A stretch of DNA of 6,448 bases from Desulfobacteraceae bacterium (lineage in GTDB: Bacteria > Desulfobacterota > DSM-4660 > Desulfatiglandales > Desulfatiglandaceae), in assembly GCA_020349865.1 (NCBI GenBank), contig CP070700.1, positions 4,471,405-4,477,852 on the forward strand, given 5' to 3'. Every line of letters begins with the position of its first letter. Within the stretch, counting starts at the first letter, position 1. Below, piece after piece: positions 1 to 4,960 of this stretch. Both the position numbers and the translations under genes were made by a program. Under the pieces are notes generated by a model, which made no database searches, was not told the DNA's origin, and saw only the letters and a program-made list of their open reading frames with translations.

Positions 1-10
1 GAATGAGGCA

Positions 11-74
11 TGCGGCGAGCTCCATTCGGCCCGAGCTCATGGCCGAGGGCAGCCGAGCTGCAGTTTTTTGCGGC
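11..74. repeat. GC-rich insertion-like block bounded by TGCGGC
   Basis: The hexamer TGCGGC occurs at 11-16 and again at 69-74. The stretch between them is GC-rich and built from loosely repeated GCCGAGCT-like units (around 15-22, 31-38, 41-48 and 52-59), including two GAGCTC palindromes. In the opposite copy of the neighbouring repeat (6269-6358), AATGAGGC is separated from TGCGGC by only 7 nt, whereas here AATGAGGC (2-9) is separated from the equivalent TGCGGC by 59 nt. This looks like a small insertion or local expansion in copy 1. Inference from one pairwise comparison. Confidence 0.35.
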
Positions 75-142
75 CCTTCTGAAAGAGATCCCCATGGCCC
101 TACAATCCACGGTCGGCTTTTTCAAAATGCTAAAGTGTTACG
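69..142 (+). repeat. 74-bp dispersed repeat, copy 1
   Basis: This stretch aligns without gaps to the reverse complement of 6269-6342. I count 62 identical positions of 74, with an unbroken 21-bp identical core at 93-113 (matching 6298-6318). Identity stops soon after GTTACG at 137-142. A reading frame crosses both copies and gives similar peptides (sharing MALQSTV), but most base differences change the amino acid, so I read it as a non-coding dispersed repeat. It is not an obvious insertion-sequence end, because no transposase lies in the window. Confidence 0.8.
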
Positions 143-335
143 AAAATTCGTTGTTAAGCACTCATATTTTATCCTGTAACATAGTGAATAGTTGTTTATG
201 CCATTTGATAATTCGAGCTTTTAATTTGCTTCGGATTTCGCTATTATGATCTCGGCATAACCACAGAAACATGTCAACGCCCACAGTACGCGTTTTGTCA
301 TAGAGAAATCCATAGTATGAGAGGAGGAGAAACCA
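143..335 (+). promoter_or_regulatory. Upstream region of the acyl-CoA dehydrogenase gene
   Basis: This 193-bp AT-rich stretch holds no credible gene. A TATTAT at 242-247 could be a -10 box, but no good -35 lies 16-18 bp upstream, so no promoter is assigned. A small dyad, AACGC (276-280) and GCGTT (290-294) with a 9-nt loop, sits about 30 nt before the ribosome binding site. It could be an operator half-site pair or an mRNA hairpin. A strong Shine-Dalgarno, AGGAGG at 322-327, lies 8 nt before the ATG at 336 and settles the start. Confidence 0.4.
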
Positions 336-1601
336 ATGCTCCAAGACGTGCTCTTGACCGATGAGGAGAAGGCATTAAAGCGTGAGATCAGAGATTTTGT
401 AAAAGCCGATGTGTCCCCTGACCTGGTAAAAAAGATGGACCGGGATGAGATAACCTACCCCAGGGAGTTTGTAAAGGCCCTGGGAGACCGCAATCTCTTA
501 GGCCTAAGATTTTCTAAACAATACGGCGGTAGGGGACTCAACTGGACGGCCGAGATAGCAGCCCTTGAAGAGATCGGGGTGCTGGGCATGGCGCTTAGTT
601 GTTCGTTTGCCATGCCCTCCATCGTGGGGGAGGCCCTGCATACTTTCGGATCTGAAGGGCAAAAGGAGAATTTCCTAAAACCCATGCTTAAAGGTGAGCT
701 GGTCTCAGCCGAGGCGCTGACAGAGCCAAGGGGTGGATCGGACTTTTTCGGGGCCACAACATTGGCAAAACGCGAGGGCGATTACTTTATCGTAAAGGGT
801 CAGAAGCGTTTCGTTGTGGCGGCGAGCGGCGCTGATTTCTTTGTGGTGTACTGCAAGACCGATCCGGAAGGAAAACCTCACAAGCGTATCAGCCTTATCC
901 TTATAGAAGCGGACCGGCAAGGAGTTGAAGCCAAGCACCTGTACAATCTTTTGGGCACAAGGGGAGGCGGTACGGGTAGGCTCATTTTCAGAGACGTTAA
1001 GGTCCCTGCCTCAAACCTCATCGGTGGGCTCAATCAGGGTGCCCAAATCTTCAACTCAATGATGGTTCCGGAACGCCTGACCTCGGCCGGCGGGTGCTTG
1101 GGTCTGGCACGCGCCGCCCTCGAGGTTGCAACACGTTACAGCAACCGCAGATATGCGTTTGGCAAAAAAATTCGTGATTATCAGGCCATAAGCTTTAAGG
1201 TGGCAGACGCCATAACCCAATTGGATGCGGCCCGGGCCATTACTCATGCGGCCGGCAAAGCTGCGGACACACACCTTCCCTCGGCGCGGCGGCTCGTAAG
1301 TGAGGCAAAAAAGTTCTCCACTGATATGTGCTGGGAAGTCTGTAACCTTTCCATGCGGATCGTGGGTGGCATTGGATACACCAATGTGTTTCCAATAGAA
1401 AAGATGGTGCGTGACTCAAGGCTCGCACAGATATGGACCGGCACTAACGAGATTATGAGCCTCCTTATCCAGCACGAGTACTACAAGGAGTTACTCAACG
1501 ACCCCGATCCTCCACGTTTGAGTGAAAACGACGCTGAAGAGGCCCACTTAGAAGATGAAAAGGTCTATGAAGATGAAGAAATGTGGACTAAGGGTTGGTA
1601 A
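336..1601 (+). CDS. Acyl-CoA dehydrogenase family protein
   Basis: This is a 421-residue FAD-dependent acyl-CoA dehydrogenase, predicted cytoplasmic, that introduces an alpha-beta double bond into an acyl-CoA and passes electrons to electron-transfer flavoprotein. The three family domains are in order: N-terminal helical (about 5-120), middle beta domain with the signature ALTEPRGGSD at 127-136, and C-terminal helical with GGIGY at 344-348, RD at 359-360 and TGTNEI at 368-373. The usual medium/short-chain catalytic Glu just before GT is Thr368. Instead Glu246, in the PERL motif, occupies the position of the catalytic base in isovaleryl-CoA and long-chain dehydrogenases, so the enzyme is probably active with a branched or long acyl chain. 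Residues 390-421 form an unusual acidic tail. AGGAGG precedes the ATG by 8 nt. The gene appears monocistronic and ends 14 bp from the convergent DUF1178 gene. The family is sure; the substrate is unknown. Confidence 0.95.
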   Translation: MLQDVLLTDEEKALKREIRDFVKADVSPDLVKKMDRDEITYPREFVKALGDRNLLGLRFSKQYGGRGLNWTAEIAALEEIGVLGMALSCSFAMPSIVGEALHTFGSEGQKENFLKPMLKGELVSAEALTEPRGGSDFFGATTLAKREGDYFIVKGQKRFVVAASGADFFVVYCKTDPEGKPHKRISLILIEADRQGVEAKHLYNLLGTRGGGTGRLIFRDVKVPASNLIGGLNQGAQIFNSMMVPERLTSAGGCLGLARAALEVATRYSNRRYAFGKKIRDYQAISFKVADAITQLDAARAITHAAGKAADTHLPSARRLVSEAKKFSTDMCWEVCNLSMRIVGGIGYTNVFPIEKMVRDSRLAQIWTGTNEIMSLLIQHEYYKELLNDPDPPRLSENDAEEAHLEDEKVYEDEEMWTKGW

Positions 1602-1615
1602 GGAATCAATAGCCT

Positions 1616-2047
1616 TCAGTTTTTCTTCCCTTCATCTTCATCCGTTTTGGGCAAAGGTACTTTGAAAAATTCAATCCCTTCCTCTTTGAGGGTTTTCTCT
1701 TCCTCGGCCGTAGCTGATCCTCTTATGTTTCTTTTGTCGGCTACACCGTAATGCATCTTCAGGGCCTCTGAAGAGAATTTAGGGCCTACGTCTTCGAAAT
1801 TATTTTGGATATAGTCCACAACTTCCTTCGCGAGTCTCTGATAGTCAATGGGCCCAGGAGCCGCCTGTTTGTTGGCGGGATGTGATTTTTTCACAGCAAT
1901 AGGTGAAATGACTCTTTTGATATCGGTATCATTACAAACCGGGCAGCTCACCAATTCTTTGCTATTCTGCCCTTCAAATGACTCGAGGCTGTCGAACCAA
2001 CCTTCAAATACATGTCCCCTGGAACACTCCAGATCAAAAACGATCAT
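1616..2047 (-). CDS. DUF1178 family zinc-ribbon protein
   Basis: This 143-residue protein opens with the family's characteristic MIVFDLEC...GHxFEGWF block (residues 1-18), followed by SCPVC at 34-38. Cys8, Cys35 and Cys38, possibly with His12, look like a zinc-ribbon metal site. A low-complexity linker rich in Lys, Ala and Pro (about 52-67) leads to the conserved C-terminal part, with a helix around 68-84 and the RGSAT...LKEEGIEFFKVPLP segment at 109-133. The length is close to the family norm. The biochemical function of DUF1178 is not established; I assign none. The start fits the conserved N-terminus although the GGAGG ribosome binding site is about 12 nt upstream, longer than usual. The gene is convergent with the acyl-CoA dehydrogenase and lies 417 bp downstream of the XRE-cupin gene, so it probably has its own promoter, which I could not pick out. 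Confidence 0.9.
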   Translation of the reverse strand: MIVFDLECSRGHVFEGWFDSLESFEGQNSKELVSCPVCNDTDIKRVISPIAVKKSHPANKQAAPGPIDYQRLAKEVVDYIQNNFEDVGPKFSSEALKMHYGVADKRNIRGSATAEEEKTLKEEGIEFFKVPLPKTDEDEGKKN

Positions 2048-2158
2048 TTGCTGCTTTTTCCTCCAATAAGTATCTTAAATAACGCTGCTGTTTTTTTTGA
2101 TGGGATAAACAAGAATAACAGGATTGTTACTTCATCCTAATGACCGATTATTTTATAG

Positions 2159-2308
2159 CAAGTTGCAACCATGTCATTGCGTGCCTCCGGCTCGTATGGG
2201 CCTACGCCCCAGAGGGGAGCGAAGCGACGTGGCAATCTATTATATTGAGATTGCGTCACATTCATTCGCAATGACCATTATAGACAAGAGCCTTTTGAAT
2301 GCAACTTG
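2159..2308. repeat. Nested palindromic intergenic repeat
   Basis: Several arms are nested. The outer arms are CAAGTTGCA (2159-2167) and TGCAACTTG (2300-2308). The next are GTCATTGCG (2173-2181) and CGCAATGAC (2267-2275). Inside lie a GC-rich hairpin, CCTC (2184-2187) with GAGG (2212-2215) around GGGC (2198-2201) and GCCC (2206-2209), and a second hairpin, GCAATCT (2232-2238) with AGATTGC (2248-2254). The phrase GGAGCGAAGCGACGTGGCAA (2216-2235) is a pattern I remember from short intergenic palindromic repeats in many unrelated bacterial genomes. It is probably a non-autonomous dispersed repeat; an RNA-structural role is possible. Confidence 0.75.
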
Positions 2309-2373
2309 GTATTAAGTCATTTTTTTTTGTTATATTTTAACATTTTCTCAAGAATTATGAACCAAGCATACAA

Positions 2374-2429
2374 GCAGGCTTTCCCATAGTAACAAGGTAC
2401 TTGACCAATATAAGTGAGCTAAAGCCTGC
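2374..2429. repeat. 9-bp inverted repeat downstream of the XRE gene
   Basis: GCAGGCTTT at 2374-2382 and AAAGCCTGC at 2421-2429 are perfect inverted repeats separated by 38 nt. The structure begins 36 nt beyond the stop of the XRE-cupin gene, in its 3' untranslated direction. There is no T-run directly after it in the minus-strand sense, so it is not a standard intrinsic terminator. It could protect or process the mRNA 3' end, or be a small mobile remnant. Confidence 0.45.
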
Positions 2430-2464
2430 ATAGGCACTTCCTCTTTTGATTAAGGAGATGACTG

Positions 2465-3166
2465 TCACCTTTCAGCATAAAGGACAGCCAGGATCTTGGT
2501 CTTCTTATCGCCGTGGCATTTTACTAAGTGAGGAACCGTTGAATCATAGTATACTGCATCTCCGGGTTCAAGGATATGGATCTCTTCCCCATAACGAACC
2601 TCCATGTTCCCCTGCAATACATATATGAACTCTTGACCGTCATGGGCCGATCTTTCTTCCTCCGTACCTGTGGGTTCAAGTGTCACCATGAAGGGTTCCA
2701 TATGTCTGTCTTTCTTATGGGGAGCCAGTGACTCATATTCATAGCCGTAATGCTTTCCTTTTTTAGAATCATATCGTGATATTACTTTTCTGTCGCCCCG
2801 GCGCACAATGGTATAGGGTCTGTTCTCCTCTCCCGAGATAAAGTAACCCATTTTCATTTCCAGGGCCTTGGCCAGCTTTATGACAATCCCCAAAGGAGGC
2901 GCAACAACTCCGCTCTCAATTTCCTCCAAAAAGGAAACATCAATATCGGTCCTCTGTGATATGTCTTGAAGAGTAAGGCCATGTTTTTCTCTGACAGCCT
3001 TGACCCGCTCACCCACATTTACCTGGATATCTTCTTGGGGCGATGAAGGACCGATGCTGTCAAGGAAATCTTTTTCTTCATCCTTTCCAGAAAAACGCTG
3101 GCTGATGTCAGTCAAAAAATCCTCGTATGCATCAGTTACCCTGTTCTTGTCTTTATTTTCTTCCAT
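2465..3166 (-). CDS. XRE-family regulator with C-terminal cupin sensor domain
   Basis: This is a 233-residue DNA-binding transcriptional regulator. It starts with an acidic, charged extension of about 50 residues, then an XRE/Cro-type helix-turn-helix at about 52-108 (VGERVKAVREKHGLTLQDIS, then SFLEEIESG at 78-86). A linker of about 40 residues leads to a cupin_2 barrel at about 150-232. The barrel has the motif HDGQEF at 175-180, PGD at 201-203 and VPHL at 211-214; His175, Glu179 and His213 are candidate metal or ligand contacts. In this family the cupin domain typically senses a small metabolite and modulates DNA binding. AGGAA lies 6 nt before the ATG. A promoter-like sequence with an overlapping dyad lies at 3234-3263, suggesting autoregulation. 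Targets are unknown; the nearby acyl-CoA dehydrogenase or aminotransferase are only guesses from proximity. Confidence 0.92.
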   Translation of the reverse strand: MEENKDKNRVTDAYEDFLTDISQRFSGKDEEKDFLDSIGPSSPQEDIQVNVGERVKAVREKHGLTLQDISQRTDIDVSFLEEIESGVVAPPLGIVIKLAKALEMKMGYFISGEENRPYTIVRRGDRKVISRYDSKKGKHYGYEYESLAPHKKDRHMEPFMVTLEPTGTEEERSAHDGQEFIYVLQGNMEVRYGEEIHILEPGDAVYYDSTVPHLVKCHGDKKTKILAVLYAER

Positions 3167-3233
3167 AATGATTTCCTGTTTGGCTCAAAGATTTATAACC
3201 CGAAAAACTCCTTCCGGTTCAAGAGACAAAATT

Positions 3234-3263
3234 ATCTTATCATCTAATGATGAAAAGGGTCAA
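3234..3263 (-). promoter_or_regulatory. Candidate sigma70-type promoter and operator of the XRE-cupin gene
   Basis: On the minus strand, TTGACC (3258-3263) and TAAGAT (3234-3239) are separated by 18 bp, about 70 bp upstream of the XRE-cupin ATG. The spacer and -10 overlap a 22-bp dyad at 3236-3257: arms CTTATCATC and GATGAAAAG around TAAT, with 8 of 9 positions paired. Such placement is typical of an operator for an autoregulating repressor. Read by eye; no score was computed. Confidence 0.45.
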
Positions 3264-3288
3264 GGGCCGGGTTTTTACGGGGCAAGTC

Positions 3289-3495
3289 CTAAGTTTCAAG
3301 AACAAATATGACTTCCATCCTGACACGATACTCCTTGATCTGACCATCTTCCACAGACACCCTTTGATTAAGCACCCTTAGTCCCGTGATCCCCCTCAAG
3401 GTTCGGTTGGCCCTTTCAAAGCCTACTTTGATTGCATCATCAAAACTAACGGGCGAGGCACCTATGATTTCGGAAATCCTTGCGACACGTTCCAT
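3289..3495 (-). CDS. Dodecin family protein, probably not flavin-binding
   Basis: This 68-residue protein has the usual dodecin length and layout: a beta strand (about 2-9), a helix (SFDDAIKVGFERANRTLR, 17-34) and two long strands (about 39-48 and 53-67, the latter ending EYRVRMEVIFVLE). Dodecins form hollow dodecamers that store flavins. Aligned by eye to flavin dodecins, the flavin-stacking Trp is Gly38 and the adjacent Gln is Arg57. The EYRVRMEV segment resembles, from memory, the YRIKLEV segment of the calcium-dodecin/SecE2 type, so ligand binding is likely different. The start is certain: TAAGGAGGTC (3501-3510) gives a near-perfect Shine-Dalgarno. The gene lies 71 bp downstream of the aminotransferase and 122 bp upstream of the XRE gene on the same strand, so co-transcription with the aminotransferase is plausible. 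Confidence 0.92.
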   Translation of the reverse strand: MERVARISEIIGASPVSFDDAIKVGFERANRTLRGITGLRVLNQRVSVEDGQIKEYRVRMEVIFVLET

Positions 3496-3510
3496 GGTTT
3501 GACCTCCTTA
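3496..3510 (-). promoter_or_regulatory. Strong ribosome binding site of the dodecin gene
   Basis: On the minus strand TAAGGAGGTC lies directly upstream of the ATG, with AGGAGG about 7 nt from the start codon. This is nearly the full complement of the 16S rRNA 3' end, the strongest Shine-Dalgarno in the window, and predicts high translation of this small protein. Confidence 0.8.
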
Positions 3511-3566
3511 TTATAACTTACAAATGCCAGCAGTTTGTTGCTCCATTTCCAAAGGTCTTGAGACGT

Positions 3567-4556
3567 TTACTCTCCCGTTTCCCAGTCAACATCCGTCAGC
3601 AGTTCCCGGTTCTTTGTCATATCTTCCCACAAAAGATATGACAGTCTCGAATACGCGGGACCCGGGGAACCATTACTTATGGTCCTGCCATCGTAACTGA
3701 CCACAGGGAGGACGTTTAATGTTGTTCCGGTAAAAAATATTTCCCTCGCCTGATATGCCTCTTGAGGTGAAATCCTGCTAAACCTTACATCCTTAATAAG
3801 ATCTTCCTTAACGAGCCTTTCTGCAAGTCCGAAAACGCGATTAATAGTTATTCCCGACAGGGTTCTTTCAAATCCCGGGAATCTTAGAACCTCATCCTCC
3901 GTCAACACACCAATGTTCTCAGTAGGCCCTTCGGCGAGAAAGCCATCCTCATCAAGGGATACTGAATACTGGCAACCTGCATCGATGGCCTCCATTTTCA
4001 TCAGGACATTAGGGAGATAGTTGCAGGATTTTATATTGGCAAAAAAAGATTTTTTAACGGGAATGTGACTGGAAATGAGTGATATCCCTTTGCTATAGCA
4101 CTCATCTGGCAAACCCCGAAAACAAATTGTGTTTACATACATCTGGCTCGAAGGGCATTCATAAGGATTCGGGGTAAAACTGCCAGGCCCCCTTGACAAA
4201 ACAACCCTGATCAAACAATCTTTTTCGCCCCCGGCTATTACCAGAGCCTTGATAATATCTCTCACGCTTTCATAATCAGAAGGAAAACCGAGCGAAATCG
4301 CCTTCGCCGACCGGTTGAGGCGTTGAAGATGTTCCTCCATCTGATATATTTTACCGCGAACACATCTCATCACGTCAAATACACCATCTCCCCTGTGCAC
4401 CAAATGGTCGTCAATGGGAACCATCATCAGGTCCGGATCCCTGACAATGCCACCCCACTGAGTGGAGTACATGGCCAAATAATCTTTTTGCCATGGCCTT
4501 TTTTGGTTTCCAAGCTTGGGGAAAAAGTCTTTCTTAGTAATTAATGGTAATTTCAT
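3567..4556 (-). CDS. Class-IV PLP-dependent aminotransferase (BCAT/DAAT-like)
   Basis: This 329-residue fold-type IV enzyme resembles branched-chain amino acid aminotransferases, D-amino acid aminotransferases and aminodeoxychorismate lyases, which share one fold. Landmarks: HRGDGVFDVMR at 54-64, EEHLQRL at 74-80, the catalytic Schiff-base lysine Lys176 in IKSCNYLPNVL (175-185), FLAEGPTENIGVL at 206-218 with Glu209 expected to contact the PLP ring, GIT at 235-237 and TGTT at 276-279 in the phosphate-binding regions. All key residues are intact. The N-terminus has about 30 extra residues before the first family strand; Met29 is a possible alternative start, but it has no better ribosome binding site and the first ATG has only a weak one. 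Reaction choice (L-branched-chain transamination, D-amino acid transamination or lyase) cannot be decided from motifs. It is the first gene of the minus-strand run, followed by the dodecin gene after 71 bp. Confidence 0.9.
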   Translation of the reverse strand: MKLPLITKKDFFPKLGNQKRPWQKDYLAMYSTQWGGIVRDPDLMMVPIDDHLVHRGDGVFDVMRCVRGKIYQMEEHLQRLNRSAKAISLGFPSDYESVRDIIKALVIAGGEKDCLIRVVLSRGPGSFTPNPYECPSSQMYVNTICFRGLPDECYSKGISLISSHIPVKKSFFANIKSCNYLPNVLMKMEAIDAGCQYSVSLDEDGFLAEGPTENIGVLTEDEVLRFPGFERTLSGITINRVFGLAERLVKEDLIKDVRFSRISPQEAYQAREIFFTGTTLNVLPVVSYDGRTISNGSPGPAYSRLSYLLWEDMTKNRELLTDVDWETGE

Positions 4557-4622
4557 AATTTATGCTCGCCACTCTCAGCACACTTAGTCCATTGTTTCAA
4601 TAAAAGGGCCAGCGGGCTACCG

Positions 4623-4657
4623 AAAAAAACAACAAACCTTTGTGTGGGAACGGGTTT
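4623..4657 (-). terminator. Weak intrinsic terminator-like hairpin in the aminotransferase leader
   Basis: On the minus strand AAACC (4653-4657) can pair with GGTTT (4634-4638) around a 14-nt loop, followed after GTTG by seven T (4623-4629). The stem is only 5 bp and A/T-rich at the base, so as a terminator it is weak. It lies between the short leader reading frame and the aminotransferase start, about 65 nt before the ATG, where an attenuator would sit. Confidence 0.3.
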
Positions 4658-4671
4658 CAAGCCGCGGCGTA

Positions 4672-4713
4672 CTATTCTTCAAGCAGAAGTGCGGCCTTGG
4701 GAGTATCGATCAT
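4672..4713 (-). CDS. Possible 13-residue leader peptide
   Basis: The reading frame encodes MIDTPKAALLLEE and stops at TAG. GGAG lies 5 nt before the ATG, and three stop codons in a row (TAA TAA TAG) sit 7 to 9 codons upstream, so it is not the end of a longer gene. It has three consecutive Leu codons (CTT CTG CTT) and precedes a terminator-like hairpin and an aminotransferase gene, the layout of an amino-acid attenuation leader. The GGAG and start codon also lie in an imperfect hairpin (4700-4722). A reading frame this short can occur by chance. Confidence 0.25.
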   Translation of the reverse strand: MIDTPKAALLLEE

Positions 4714-4902
4714 TGACACTCCGATTTTCACAATCTATTATTAAAATAAATGTTGCCTGAAAACTAATCAATATAATTGGAAAAGTCAATAACCACTGCT
4801 AAATGACCATTCAATTATGCATTGGTCAATGAGGATGACAGTAATTCTCAATCTCAGCTTTTATTCTTTTTAGCAGACTTAAGAACCCAGAACCTTAGTG
4901 AC

Positions 4903-4932
4903 TTGACACCAGCATACCTGAGCAGTTACAAA
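4903..4932 (+). promoter_or_regulatory. Candidate promoter of the LOG-rsmG pair
   Basis: TTGACA at 4903-4908 is a consensus -35 box, and TACAAA at 4927-4932, 18 bp on, is a weak -10 (4 of 6). It would place the transcript start near 4939, leaving a short leader with a GAAAGG ribosome binding site (4945-4950) 10 nt before the ATG at 4961. Confidence 0.4.
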
Positions 4933-4960
4933 ACCCATAAAAAAGAAAGGGCAATACAGC

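Larger units (their letters stand above)
2048..2464. other. Intergenic region with two repeat structures
   Basis: This 417-bp stretch lies between the XRE-cupin stop and the DUF1178 start. It contains no credible gene and I see no tRNA. It is occupied by the nested palindromic element at 2159-2308, a run of nine T (2320-2328) in an AT-rich patch, and a 9-bp inverted repeat at 2374-2429. The promoter of the DUF1178 gene should lie toward 2060-2120 on the minus strand, but no convincing -35/-10 pair is visible. Confidence 0.7.
4557..4960. promoter_or_regulatory. Divergent regulatory region, aminotransferase / LOG
   Basis: This 404-bp stretch separates divergent starts and must hold promoters for both directions. 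On the minus strand it has, in order toward the aminotransferase, an SD-sequestering dyad (4700-4722), a 13-codon reading frame (4672-4713) and a terminator-like hairpin with a seven-T run (4623-4657). On the plus strand, a TATAAT occurs at 4772-4777 without a properly spaced -35, a dyad TGACCA/TGGTCA lies at 4804-4828, and a candidate LOG promoter lies at 4903-4932. No larger gene fits. Confidence 0.5.

Noticed and set aside
10..249. Plus-strand reading frame of 79 codons at the window start
   Set aside because: It runs through the GC-rich block and the 74-bp repeat. Most base changes between the two repeat copies alter the amino acid, no good ribosome binding site is present and no family is recognised.
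1598..1630. Bidirectional terminator between the convergent acyl-CoA dehydrogenase and DUF1178 genes
   Set aside because: Only a 4-bp AAGG/CCTT pairing with a 9-nt loop precedes a T-rich stretch; this is too weak to call a terminator.
2320..2328. Run of nine T as an intrinsic terminator
   Set aside because: The nearest stem arm ends 12 nt earlier, and no plus-strand gene is transcribed toward it.
3510..3515. TATAAT on the minus strand just before the dodecin gene
   Set aside because: Its transcript would start inside the Shine-Dalgarno sequence, and no -35 box lies 16-18 bp upstream.
4772..4777. TATAAT on the plus strand in the divergent region
   Set aside because: The nearest -35-like TTGCCT (4753-4758) is only 13 bp away, too close, and the site is about 180 bp from the LOG start.
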